A stretch of 64,000 bases of DNA from RBG-16-34-14 sp963727535 (GTDB taxonomy: Bacteria > Bacteroidota > Ignavibacteria > Ignavibacteriales > Ignavibacteriaceae). The stretch is taken from assembly GCA_963727535.1 (NCBI GenBank), contig CAVSGR010000008.1, positions 1-64,000 on the forward strand, given 5' to 3'. A program made the translations under genes and the position numbers. Of the stretch, positions 38,339 to 48,741 are shown piece by piece. Below the pieces are notes generated by a model. The model made no database searches, was not told where the DNA came from, and saw only the letters and a program-made list of their open reading frames with translations. Within the stretch, counting starts at the first letter, position 1. Every line of letters starts with the position of its first letter.

Positions 38339-38985
38339 ATGAGTGAATCTTTTATTAATTATAAGCTGGTTCTTTCTGTTAATAGCTTACGTTGAAATTA
38401 TCAGGGTAGGATTTCAGAGATAAAACCTATGGAATGCCGATTGCTGCATTGCTTAGTAAGTATTTCTTGGGAGTTTACATATTCTTTTATTTATCCGCTA
38501 TGGAGGTGTACAGCAATATATAAATTATTTATGGTTTGCACTCGATATTATAATATTCTATCAATTCTTAAATATTGGCGTAAAGAGTATAAAGATATTA
38601 TCATCCATTATATTTTACTCAATTTTGTTTTTACATATCATTTTATAGTTTACTTTAATAAATTATTATGGAAAAGGAATTTCAGTGACGGGGGATGCTT
38701 ATTCAGCGTACTGGAGATAATTTTATGATGTCTATACTTTTTATATCTAATGCTTTATAACCGTAAATCACTTACGGGGACAGTCTATCTTAATTGCCTT
38801 ATTCAAAATTGTATGCACTTTAGTGCATGGTGTGGCATTATAAGTTTCATCAATCTTTCGGTATCTTTCTATTAATGTTCTTTATAATTCCAATATTTAT
38901 TTTTGATTTTGTTTATTTGATACTTGTATACTTACAAGCAAAAAAATCTTTATTATTCACTGTTAAGGAGACTACGATAATTTAA
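38339..38985 (+). pseudogene. Broken polytopic membrane protein resembling transmembrane terpene cyclases
   Basis: About 215 residues spread over three frames, ending TAA at 38983-38985, directly against the next ATG. Joined, it begins NLLLIISWFFLLIAYVEIIR, then RDKTYGMPIAA (about 38419), SISWEFTYSFIYP (about 38460), QQYINYLWFALDIIIFYQF, further hydrophobic stretches, and DFVYLILVYLQAKK near the end, for about seven helices. RDKTYGM and N/S-x-x-WE-x-x-Y-x-x-IYP, and the helix with W-x-x-x-D, are the pattern I recall of the Pyr4/PaxB-type membrane terpene cyclase family, including its acidic residues. At least five one-base shifts (about 38345, 38415, 38450, 38500, 38660) break it. It may be a sequencing-damaged real gene. 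Confidence 0.55.
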
Positions 38986-39977
38986 ATGCATAATTCTCCT
39001 GATAATAAATTATCTCAAACTACAATTGAGAATAAAAATATTGCCAGTATTTCTCTGGATCTTGATAATCAATGGTCTTATATGAAGATACATGGCGATT
39101 CTGGCTGGGAAAAATTTCCATCATATCTTGATAGATTTATACCTCATGTACTAGATTTGCTCGATCAGCTAAATTTAAAAATTACCTTTTTTATTGTTGG
39201 ACAAGATGCGGCTATAGATGAAAACAAGAAATATATTAAACAAATAGTTGAAAACGGACATGAAATTGGCAATCATTCCTTTCATCACGAATCCTGGCTT
39301 CATTTATATCCAAAAAAAAAATAAGAAACGAAATAGTTACAGCAGAAAAATATATTGAGAAAGCAACTGGAATAAAACCAACTGGGTTCAGAGGTCCCGG
39401 TTTTAGCTGGAGTCAAAATTTATTGGAAGTTTTATCAGAACTCAAATATGAATATGATGCATCTACCCTTCCAACATTTATAGGACCTTTTGCACGTTTT
39501 TACTACTTCAGAACCACAAAATTAACATCTGAAGAAAAAAAGGAAAGGAAAAAATTATTCGGAACGTTCAGAGATGGATTGAGACCTGTAAAACCTTATT
39601 TCTGGAACATAGAAGGGAACAAAAAATTACTGGAAATACCTGTTACAACAATTCCCATATTGAAAATACCATTTCATTTAAGTTATCTAATTTATTTAAA
39701 TAACATATCGCCATTCCTGATGAAACATTATTTGCAAATAGCTATTTCTTTCTGCAAAATGACTAAAACTGCGCCGAGTTTCCTCTTGCATCCCCTTGAT
39801 CTAATAGGAGGAGATATGATTCCTGAACTGAATTTCTTTCCTGGAATGAATGTAAAAAGTGAATCGAAGACAAAAATATTTATTGAGGTAATAAATCTTC
39901 TTTCAAAGAATTTCGAATTAGTTAATATGAGTAAACATGCTTATTTATTTAAAACATCAAAACTTAATACTGCCTAA
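38986..39977 (+). CDS. NodB-type polysaccharide deacetylase (one frameshift)
   Basis: About 330 residues in two frames joined at the nine-A run near 39320. The metal Asp is in ISLDLDNQWSY, and GHEIGNHSFHHESW (about 39259) supplies the two His. GFRGPGFSWSQNLLEVL and FLLHPLDLIGGD (about 39781) complete the NodB fold. The ATG directly follows the preceding gene's stop. It should N- or O-deacetylate the polysaccharide or its lipid-linked precursor in the periplasm or cytoplasm. No signal peptide is seen, which favours the cytoplasm. Confidence 0.8.
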
Positions 39978-40815
39978 ATGGAGAATATTAATATTAATTG
40001 CCCTCTCTGTAAGAAACAAGCTTATCTACTATTTGTAAAAAATTCATGTGAAATATTCAGATGTAAATCGTGTGCTTACGAATTTACTCAGATTGATAAA
40101 AGCCTAAAGCATGTTCACTCGGTATATGGAGATGATTATTTTGGTGGTGGAAATTCGGGTTACTCCAACTATTGGGAAAATGAGGAATAACTAATTAAAT
40201 CTGGGGAAAAATATTTAAATTGATAGAGAAGTAATAACCGGAGAGATGCTCGATATGGAGCTGGGGCTTCCGCTAAAAGGATTTACTAATAATGGCTGGA
40301 CCGGTATGGGAATTGAACCGAATTACAAAGGACTGAGTAGAAATAAAATTCAGTTGAAGGGTTTAAATGGAACATTAAGGTTAGTTGATAAACAAAATGA
40401 TTAATAACATGATTCTGGTAATATCATTTTTATGAAATTAAGGAGTATTAACCAACACTTCAAAAGTTACAATGAAAGAATTTGGTTAATAGAAACATGG
40501 AATAAAAATAGTCTATCCGCAAAAATTTTTTACAATAAATGGCATGAATATAATCCTCCTAGTGTAATTAGATGGTTCTCAAAATCTATGCTAACAAATT
40601 ACATGTCAGAATTTGGATTTAAACTGGTATTGTCAAAACACACTATAAAGTGGATCAATGATATACATACAAAAAATATAATAGAGTATAATCTTGAAAA
40701 CAATATGGCTAAATATAATGTCATTGCTAAAGCAGTGAATCTAATTCCAGATGGTTTTAAATTTCCATATTTGGCTGATGATCTTTTCTATGCTTTGTAC
40801 CAAAAAGTAAATTGA
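39978..40815 (+). CDS. Class I methyltransferase with N-terminal zinc-finger-like region (heavily frameshifted)
   Basis: MENININCPLCKKQAYLL with C-P-L-C and CKSCAYEF gives a Cys4 knuckle, as in the Methyltransf_13/SAM-linked sugar methyltransferases. After breaks near 40190, 40255 and 40340 comes a degraded SAM motif (about 40250, 'MLDMELGLPLKGF' where the family has D-I-G-x-G). The last 127 codons are open: RIWLIETWNKNS and WHEYNPPSVIRWFSKSML. The central SAM region is poor, so real damage is possible. It follows the deacetylase with no gap. Target unknown, probably a deoxysugar or branched sugar. Confidence 0.6.
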
Positions 40816-40832
40816 GATTTTTGTTGCAGAAT

Positions 40833-42444
40833 ATGCATAAAATAAAAAAACGAGAACTTTTAGTTATTATAGGTGCATCTTTACTGATTACACTTCCTTT
40901 AATTAATCAGGCGTATTATATTGATGACTTCATTTACTTAAGTGCTGCCCAGCAATATAATGAATACGGTTTCGATTCATTTAAAAATGGAATAAGCGAC
41001 CAGGAGGGCGATTTATTCCCTAATTATTATCTTACTCATCCTTTACTCTGGCCCTGGTTGTTAGCAATGTTTATGAAAGTATTTAATACGACAAATAAGT
41101 CGCACTTCATTTAATATCAATAATAAATTAATTATAACGGGTTTTTCTGCTTTACAGAGATCAAAAAGGTTTTAAAAAAACCTTTGTTTTCAACTTTATC
41201 CTTCCTCTTTTTACCTGCGGTTATGCTGCTATCCCATGTTATGATGACAGACATGCCAACTGTAGCCTTTTTTTTATTAGCATTAGCTTTACATTTTGAT
41301 GGAATTGAAAAGAAATCAGTACTGTATTTATTATCTGCCGGTATTGCTGCAAGCATCTCAATAGGAATTTCATATCAGGCATTATTTCTATTGCCGCTTT
41401 TTATTTTTTACAATATCCTAAAAAAAGAAAAAAAGATAAGCTCATATTTATCAATAGCTATTCCATTATTTTTCTTTACTGGCTGGTGTTTATATACGTG
41501 GAAAGAATTGGGTATTCCTCACCCTTTTATTTCATTTCAATGGGGATATGTTTCAGCAACGCGCAGCATCTTATACGATTTCGTATCTAAGTTTGCAGGA
41601 AATATTAATTCAATCGGCGCTGCCACTATCTTTCCATTTTTCATTTTAATCTTTTACTCCTTAAAGTCTAATTTTAGAAGACTTTTAATTATTTCCTTCA
41701 TAATTGCCATAGGTGCGCTCCTTCAATTAACAACAGGATATTCATTTACCCAGAAAATTTTATTCCTGACTTATTTTACATCAGGCACATTTATTGTGTT
41801 GAGAGTTATTCTATTTCTTTTAAAGCTCTGAAAACAAGAAACAGTGAAAATATTTTTCTTTCATCATGGTTTATTTCTTTTTTTGCCATTGTTGTACTTA
41901 TTATGCCTCTGGGTGTATCGAGATATTTACTCCCCGTTTTTTTACCGCTCGTTATTATTATTATTAGCGATATAAAAGATTTTGCTCCGGATAAATTCAG
42001 ATACATTATTTGGGCAGGATTGGGAACAACAATACTGTGGGGATTCTTATGCTCCTATGCAGATTACAGTTTGCAGGAGTTTAAAGGGACTTTACAAAAA
42101 AAATAGAAACAAAATATGAAGGAAGAAATATTTGGTTTTGTGGAGATGCCCTTAGTTTCTATATGAAAAAATATGGGAATAAGCCTGTTCTCTATGAAGG
42201 TGAGAAACCTCGTTTGGGAGATATTGTAATCGTTACATCTGAATTATGGCCTTACGAAGTACCCGATGTAATGGAAAGAGTATCTCTTATTGATAAAATA
42301 AGATACGAATCAAAATTTCCAATAAGAACAATGAATCTTCAAGCTCACGCCGGTTTTCACGACCACTCAGAAAGAGCACTATTACCTTTTTCAATTACAA
42401 GAAGCAGGTATGAAGAGTTTTTTATTTATAAAGAAATTAAGTAA
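40833..42444 (+). CDS. Polytopic membrane glycosyltransferase (GT-C, GT39-like), frameshifted
   Basis: About 535 residues. MHKIKKRELLVIIGASLLIT begins the first helix and is followed by YYIDDFIYLSAAQQY, the acidic loop of GT-C enzymes. A TTG overlapping the previous stop at 40812 could be used instead. Then LSHVMMTDMPTVAFFLLALAL (41232) and a run of hydrophobic helices to about 42060. The periplasmic C-terminal part contains LYEGEKPRLGDIVIV. Breaks lie near 41110, 41185, 41830 and 42105. It is one of three such genes in a row. Confidence 0.7.
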
Positions 42445-42510
42445 TGAATTTTGATTAGAAAAATAATAAATATTTTTTTGTAATTTAATGTTTTACTATA
42501 TCTAAGTATT

Positions 42511-44066
42511 GTGAAATCTTTGCTCAAAAAAGTTTCATTAAATAAGCTCGATCTTTTCGTCTTATTAGTAATCGCTTTTATAGGGGTAATTAATTTACCT
42601 ACCCCCTTCGGAGGTGACCAGGCGCTTTTTATTACAGGTGCGCAGGAAATTGCTAAAGGGAAAGTTTTATACCGAGACTTTTGGGATCTTAAACCACCAG
42701 GGATTTTTTATTTCTATTATATTGCTGGTTCTTTGTTTGGCTTTTCTGAAGTTGGGGTTCATTTACTTGAACTAATTTTATGGCTTATTTTTTCAGTTTT
42801 TCTAATTATCTCATTTAGATTTTCAAATACTTTTGAAAATAAATTCTCGGCTAGCTTAGTCCCGTTATTTACTGTTGGCATATATTATTCATTCAGTTCA
42901 GTTTCACATTAACTCAAGTCGAAGGTATAATAAATATTTTTCTATTTTTAACTCTTTGGCTAGCAGTAGAATCATTAAAATCTAAATATGTTAATAATTT
43001 TTTACTTTTATTTTTTTCGGGATTACTAGGGCAGTAGTAATAGTATTTAAATTAATATATCTTCCTATAGTAGGAGTTTCTTGGTTAACGGTTTTAACCA
43101 AATAATATTTAAAGAAAAAAAATTATGGGGAAATATTTAAACGATATATTTTACCGTTGACCGCAGGTTTTTTCCTACCATAATTATTCTTTTTATAGTC
43201 TATTATAGAATTGGTCTTTTGGAAATAGTCTATAAAACTTTATTTATTTACCCCTCAAGAATAGCAGCAGAAATTCCGACGGGCGGATACAGCAGATTAT
43301 ATAATCTTTTTCTGGGATACTTTAATAGATTTTATATTATGCTTGCATTTGCAGTGTTAGGAATATTTATTGGATTATGGATTAAAAAAGATTTGTTATT
43401 AACAAATATATTCATCTGGTTTATCCTTGGTTTGATACTGTTAGCTACAACAAAACTTTCATGGTGGCAATATCATTTACATCTGCTTAATGTTCCCGTT
43501 GGAATTTTATTTGTTCTATCAATTGATTTTATTTGGTCAGCATTAAAAAAACATGAACTGTAAACTCACTAAAGGAAAGATTATAGCTATAATTGTTTTA
43601 ATAATTTTATTTCAGTCCTTTTTGCATATTTCGCAGGTAAAGCAAAATTTTTTGTCAGTTATGTTTTTGCTTCATCGGAGGAAACAAAAAAACAACTGTA
43701 GCAAGTTTCGAGGAAAGAAATATATAAATATTCATATAAGAAAATTAATATATTTAACGAGCCCAATAGTTTACCTGGGGCAATATATGTAGCAGGAACT
43801 CCTTTATTTTATTATCTATCTGGAAGGTCACAAGCAATTCCAATAAATGGTTGGATCCTAGAAATATTACTTCCCGAACAATGGAATGAATTAATTAAAC
43901 AACTAAAGAAAAAAAGCCGGTTTATATTTTTGTTGATATTGGTTATGTAAGACTAATTTCTAACATATCTCCTGAAACAGTTAAATTTATTAAAGAATAT
44001 TATACGGTTGTTAATAATAGCAAAGATGGTATTTGGTTTGCTGATAAAGAGAAATTAAAACATTAA
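42511..44066 (+). CDS. Polytopic membrane glycosyltransferase (GT-C-like), heavily frameshifted
   Basis: Begins GTG 42511 with KKVSLNKLDLFVLLVIAFIG and FGGDQALFITGAQEIAKG, followed by DFWDLKPPGIFYFYY; GGDQ and KPP are the GT39/GT83 loop pattern. Breaks near 42912, 43030, 43090, 43180 and beyond 43560 interrupt the middle. ILLATTKLSWWQYHLHLLNVP (about 43435) is a typical late periplasmic loop. The C-terminal soluble part ends KDGIWFADKEKLKH at 44066. About 515 residues expected. No substrate can be assigned. Confidence 0.62.
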
Positions 44067-44072
44067 ATTAAT

Positions 44073-44949
44073 TTGAAACAGATTAATATTTTTAATAAAG
44101 ATTTTGATATTACTTCCTTTTCTGGGGTGCAGAAATGATGTTCCCTCTAATAGCGAAGTAAAAAAGAGAATGGTTCAGTATCTTCATTCTGTAAATTTGC
44201 CTATAAAAATAGACACTATTACTGTTTCATTTGGAAAGTATAACGTAGAAAGGAAATACCAGCCGGCTAAAGTATATGTTAAGGGCAAAATTCTCTCTGA
44301 CAATAAAAAGAGTATCAATCATATAATAAACAATATTTATGATGCTAGGTTTTACCGGGTTTTTTACAGTAACTGGGAGGGTAACTTCAGCCTCAAAAGG
44401 AAACCTCCTCCAGATTCAATTATTTATTTATTAAGTTCAAAAAAAATTGATGTAGAAAAGAATCAAATAAAGATATTAAAAATTGGGTCAATGAATCAGT
44501 CGGAAAAATTTTATCCGGTTGATATATCAATAGAAAGAAAGAGAATAAAAAATAACTATAATCTTAAATTTTCGGAAAATGAATTTGGTATTTGGGAAAT
44601 AGGAATAAATAAATTACTAACTCCCGAAAGTACAATTGAATCGTTTTTATCCGAGGTTAATAGAGGAGATACCCAAAAGGCTAAAAGATATTTTTCATAT
44701 CAATATAAATATGGTTACGATGATGATGATAAAAATAATCTTGAAATACTTTTTCCTAAAGGATCTATAAAAGATATTAGTTTTACAAATATTTATACAA
44801 AAGATGATACAGCGAGAGTACATTTAGTTGTAGCAAAAACTGATTCGGATACATTTAAAGCCAATCTGACCCTTATTAAATTTGGTTATGAGTGGAGAAT
44901 TAAATATTACGGATGGGATTGGAAATTCAAGAAAGGAAATAGATATTAA
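44073..44949 (+). CDS. Putative lipoprotein of unknown function
   Basis: 281 residues from the TTG at 44104, with the lipobox LPFLGC close to the start. The usual signal peptide is nearly restored if one base is added in the A run at about 44098: the frame from TTG 44073 would then read LKQINIFNK-ILILLPFLGC, a good lipoprotein signal. The rest is soluble, charged and rich in beta strands, with no family that I recognise; residues from about 165 (STIESFLSEVNRGDTQKAKR) resemble the NTF2-like fold used in small periplasmic proteins. It sits between two membrane glycosyltransferases. Confidence 0.6.
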
Positions 44950-45005
44950 AAAATATTTTTTTATTAAAATAATTGTCAGTTTAATTTTTTATTAGAATAA
45001 GAACG

Positions 45006-46621
45006 GTGTGTAACCAAATCAAAAAGGAATACAAATTACTTTTCAGCATCTTAGCTATTTTCTTGTTGCTGCGGATTATTAGTTGGTCGCAGGTTGAAAC
45101 CCTTGAAGATCACGACAGTGTTCATTATTTACAAACTGCAGAAATTATTAAATCACACCAGTGGGAAAAATTAGGTCCGATAGATACGTTTTTTTACCCG
45201 ACAACAATCGGTTTATTAAATGTTGTTGGAATAAAGCTGGAAACGGCGGGACGAATGATTTCATTTTTGTTTAGTGTTATACTTTTTTTCACTATTTATT
45301 TTTTAGGAAAGAAATTAACCACACTAAATAATACATTAATAGCCTTACTGTTGCTTACTTTTAGTCCGTTTTTTATCAGTTTTTCTTTTGCAGTACTTAC
45401 CGAACCAGCTTACATTTCATTAACTTACTTTGGCATTTTACTTTTTTTGAATTTTATAAGAAGACCAAAATTAATAAAAGTTTTTTCTTTGGGATTAATC
45501 TTTGGCTTGTCTTTTAGCGATAGGACTGAAGGTATAGTCTTTTTATTCTATGTACCACTGTTAGTTTTTCTATATCATTTAGTGGAATAAAGATCAAAAT
45601 TATTCCAAAAGGAAATTGATGAGCTGGGTAGGAATATTTATAGTCGGTTTTTCAATTATTGCTGTGCCGATTATTTATTTTGTAAGCAGTCAGATGGGAA
45701 CTTTTTCAATTAATGGAAGGACTGCATGGGAAGAACTACTGAAAGGAGATAAAAGATCCTATGAAGAAACCATAAATAGTTTGGATTTTGACTCCGGCTC
45801 AAACGAACTTGGACTATGTACTCTCACATCCAATAACATTAAAAAATTCAGATAATACGTGGGAATATATTCAAAATATTAAATTTATTTTTAACAATCT
45901 AAAAGTCTTAATTACAGAAAAATTAAGTTCTGTAGTTGGTATTTTTATTTTAATCTTTTTTGGTATTGGAGTTTATCAATTCATACTCTATAAAAAAATT
46001 CAAGAATTATTATTTGTTCTTTCAATAATGATAATTGTTTTAATACCTCCCATGTATCTTAATTCTTTCATTGATAGACATATTGCAGTAGTCGCTCCAA
46101 TTATAATATTAGTAGCTGGAATGGGTTTGGGAGAAATATCGGCTAAAATAGAGAATCTCATTAGTGATAAAAGGCTTTTGAAGATCTTTAAAAACAAAAT
46201 TCCAATTATTATTGTTGGGTTCACAGTATTCTTTTCAATAAGCTGGTTAAACGACACACTTAGGCATCCTTCACTAAATAATGAGTATAATTATAAAATT
46301 TTACAAAAACCTATTAAAATCTTGAGAAATGATATTGAAGTAAATAATATTGCAAACCCAAAATTAGTAGCACGCAAAGCTTATTTACCTTTTTATGCTG
46401 GAATTAATCGCATCACTACACCATATGCTGATTACAAGCATTTGATAAAATATATTAAATTAAATCATGCTGATTATCTTTTTTTAGAATACGATCTTTT
46501 AAAAAATTATCCTTTTATTAAAGATTTTGATGGCAAAAAGTCGCCAGATTTTGTACTCTTATATAGCTCCTCAGAAAATGGGAAGAATAAAATAGCCTTG
46601 TATAGATTTATTGGGGATTAA
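45006..46621 (+). CDS. Polytopic membrane glycosyltransferase (GT-C-like), frameshifted
   Basis: Begins GTG 45006. After the first helix comes WSQVETLEDHDSVHYLQTAEI, the acidic loop, and then KLGPIDTFFYPTTIGLLN. LSFSDRTEGIVFLFYVPLL, helices to about 46240 and a soluble end (KSPDFVLLYSSSENGK) follow. Breaks are near 45590 and 45800. About 535 residues in total. Similar in design to 40833 and 42511, with overall identity low by eye. It is probably a third glycosyltransferase using a polyprenyl-phosphate sugar. Confidence 0.68.
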
Positions 46622-46665
46622 ATCAAATATCCTTAAATTTAAAATTACAAAAAGTATTAGTAAAA

Positions 46666-47724
46666 ATGAGTTTATCTAGTAACAAACCTTTCGTATCGAT
46701 TGCAATTTGTGCTTATAATGAAGCAGAAATTCTTAAAGAAAATATTTCCACTCTTTGTGATTATATGAACTCCCTCAAAGATTATACATGGGAACTTGTT
46801 TTAGTAAACGATGGCAGTAAAGATGAAACAGGGAAAATTGCTGATGAATTGGGAAAAGGAAAAGAAAACATTAAAATATTACACAATAAAAAGAATATTT
46901 ATCTTGGTAATTCATTAAGAAGGGCTTTCCAGAATTGCGAGGGGGATTACATTGTAACTTTGGATATCGACCTGAGCTATTCGGTAGATCATATTAAAAA
47001 ATTACTCGACACAATAGTAGAAACAGACGCGGATGTTGTAATAGCTTCACCATATATGAAAGGGGGAAAAGTAACCGGGGTTCCTTTTATCAGAAATTTG
47101 CTAAGCAAAGCTGTTAATAAATTTCTTTCTTTTCTCCCCCACCAAAAAATTTACACTTTTACAGGAATGGTCAGGGCATATAATAGAGAATTTCTGAAAA
47201 ATCTTAGTCTTAAAGCACAGGATTTCGAAATAAATCCGGAAATCATATATAAAACACTTTTATTAAGGGGTAGAATCGTAGAAATACCAGGTCATCTCGA
47301 CTGGACAGGTCAAAAAATAGTTTCGTCCAAGCGAAAATCAAAAATACATTTTAGCCGGGGAATCCTTTCGGGTTTAATGTCCGGGTTTATTTTCCGACCT
47401 TATATCTTTTATATGTTTCTTGGGTTTGTTCTGTTGCTTATTTCATTTTATATAATTATTTGGTTGCTTATTAATACTTTTGCAATTTATCCTTATGTGG
47501 CTTCCGGCGGGACATATTTTGATGATACTTTTTCGGCTGCAGTCGCTGAAATTTTCAGAAGAAAACCGCATGCTTTTTTTGTAGCAGGTATTTCCCTAAT
47601 AGTATCCGTACAGTTTTTGAGTCTTGGCTTTTTATCTCTTCAAAGCAAAAGGTATTTTGAAGAACTTTTCCATCTGAATACTACAATTTTAAAGAATCAA
47701 GAAAATAAAAAAACAGATTTATGA
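46666..47724 (+). CDS. Glycosyltransferase family 2 with C-terminal membrane helices
   Basis: 352 residues, intact. GT-A domain: FVSIAICAYNEAEILKENI, LVLVNDGSKDETGKIAD, DYIVTLDIDLSYSVDHI (a DxD-like acidic site) and KIYTFTGMVRAYNREFL. Two C-terminal membrane segments (about 245-275 and 300-325). It resembles dolichol-phosphate-mannose synthase-like enzymes, which make polyprenyl-phosphate sugars. Such a donor is what the three GT-C proteins upstream need, a plausible link although inferred from gene order only. Confidence 0.8.
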   Translation: MSLSSNKPFVSIAICAYNEAEILKENISTLCDYMNSLKDYTWELVLVNDGSKDETGKIADELGKGKENIKILHNKKNIYLGNSLRRAFQNCEGDYIVTLDIDLSYSVDHIKKLLDTIVETDADVVIASPYMKGGKVTGVPFIRNLLSKAVNKFLSFLPHQKIYTFTGMVRAYNREFLKNLSLKAQDFEINPEIIYKTLLLRGRIVEIPGHLDWTGQKIVSSKRKSKIHFSRGILSGLMSGFIFRPYIFYMFLGFVLLLISFYIIIWLLINTFAIYPYVASGGTYFDDTFSAAVAEIFRRKPHAFFVAGISLIVSVQFLSLGFLSLQSKRYFEELFHLNTTILKNQENKKTDL

Positions 47725-47813
47725 TTGATAATAAAATATCCCTTTGGGTTAAGCATGAGTTTAATTATTTTTTGTTTCAACGTTTAAATTTAAATAAATT
47801 ATAGAGAGCCCAA

Positions 47814-48311
47814 ATGTCACAAAATCATTCTATGGATATTGTTTCTGAAATAGATTTACAGGAAGCGGATAATGCAGTTAACCAAGCAATAAAAGAAATA
47901 AACCAACGATATGATCTAAAAGACTCTAACACCACAATAGAATTAAACAAAAAAGATAAAAACATAATTATAAATACACGTGATGATTATTCACGGAAGG
48001 CAAGTATTGATATTCTTCAGTCAAAATTTATTAAGAGAGGAATATCCATTAAAGCCCTGAAGATGGAAGAACCAGAAACAGCTGGAGGAGGAAGGCTAAG
48101 ACAAAAATTAAATCTGCTAAGCGGTATATCTAAAGATGATGCAAAAATAATTACTAAAATGATTAAGGACTCAAAACTAAAAGTTAATGCACAAATTCAG
48201 GATGAGCAGATAAGAGTTCAGGGTCCAAAGATAGATGACTTACAAACCGTAATTAAAATGATAAAGGAAGCCGAGTTAAATTTCCCTACTCAATTTGTTA
48301 ACTTTAAATAA
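47814..48311 (+). CDS. yajQ: YajQ family nucleotide-binding protein
   Basis: 165 residues, intact. MDIVSEIDLQEADNAVNQ and INQRYDLKDSNTTIEL are the family start, followed by SKFIKRGISIKALKM and AKIITKMIKDSKLKVNAQIQ, and the end AELNFPTQFVNFK. Family length is about 160. Members bind c-di-GMP or other nucleotides in some bacteria and act in gene control. Role here unknown. It is unrelated to the polysaccharide locus and marks its right edge. Confidence 0.93.
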   Translation: MSQNHSMDIVSEIDLQEADNAVNQAIKEINQRYDLKDSNTTIELNKKDKNIIINTRDDYSRKASIDILQSKFIKRGISIKALKMEEPETAGGGRLRQKLNLLSGISKDDAKIITKMIKDSKLKVNAQIQDEQIRVQGPKIDDLQTVIKMIKEAELNFPTQFVNFK

Positions 48312-48342
48312 AATTAAAGGATAACGATTCGAAAGTAAAAAG

Positions 48343-48543
48343 ATGCAAACCGACGATGATCTTGTATGGAGATGTCAATATTGTGGGGTAGAAAATACAG
48401 TTTGGGTTGATTTGACTGTTGATGATAAGCAGGATTTTATTGAAGATTGCAGAATCTGTTGCCGCCCAAACAGAATCATCATCTCTAAAAATCCTGATGA
48501 TGATGAAAATGTTCTTATCGAATCCCGAATAACAGACGAATAA
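48343..48543 (+). CDS. CPXCG-motif cysteine-rich protein
   Basis: 66 residues. Two Cys pairs, CQYCG and CRICCRP, about 27 residues apart, form a zinc-ribbon-like knuckle, as in the small CPXCG family, in which the first pair is usually C-P-x-C. DDLVWRCQYCGVENTVWVDL and DFIEDCRICCRPNRIII match that family well. Function unknown. Its stop is at 48541-48543, and the next gene on the opposite strand ends at 48544, so the two stops abut. Confidence 0.83.
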   Translation: MQTDDDLVWRCQYCGVENTVWVDLTVDDKQDFIEDCRICCRPNRIIISKNPDDDENVLIESRITDE

Positions 48544-48684
48544 CTAACTTGTGATTTCCTGCTTGGGGTATGTTTCCACATCTTTTTTCCCAAAAAATGT
48601 AGTTTTAATTGCCCAGATTGCAATAATTGCATTCAGGATAATTATGATAAGAAAAACAATACCGAACAATTCGAGAAGATTCAT
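48544..48684 (-). CDS. Small single-span membrane protein downstream of ftsZ, 46 residues
   Basis: The - strand frame starts MNLLELFGIVFLIIIILNAI with an AGAGGTG ribosome binding site four bases ahead, one long hydrophobic helix (residues about 6-26), and the polar tail KTTFFGKKDVETYPKQEITS. It is the last gene of the ftsZ-side transcript, 57 bases after ftsZ. No named family recognised. The clear start signal and its helix argue against chance. Confidence 0.65.
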   Translation of the reverse strand: MNLLELFGIVFLIIIILNAIIAIWAIKTTFFGKKDVETYPKQEITS

Positions 48685-48741
48685 ACTCACCTCTTTTGGT
48701 GGTTAATTACTTCGCTTTCATTCTTAATTAATAACTAAGTA

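Noticed and set aside
38429..38728. A 99-codon open frame as a separate protein
   Set aside because: It is a mixture of frames of the larger seven-helix protein; only parts of it (SWEFTYSFIYP and KYWRKEYKDII) are in the true frame.
1068..46621. Stop-codon reassignment or programmed frameshifting as the cause of the many broken genes
   Set aside because: TAA, TAG and TGA all interrupt, long genes between them use all three normally as ends, and breaks fall at random in A/T runs without a slippery-site and stem pattern.
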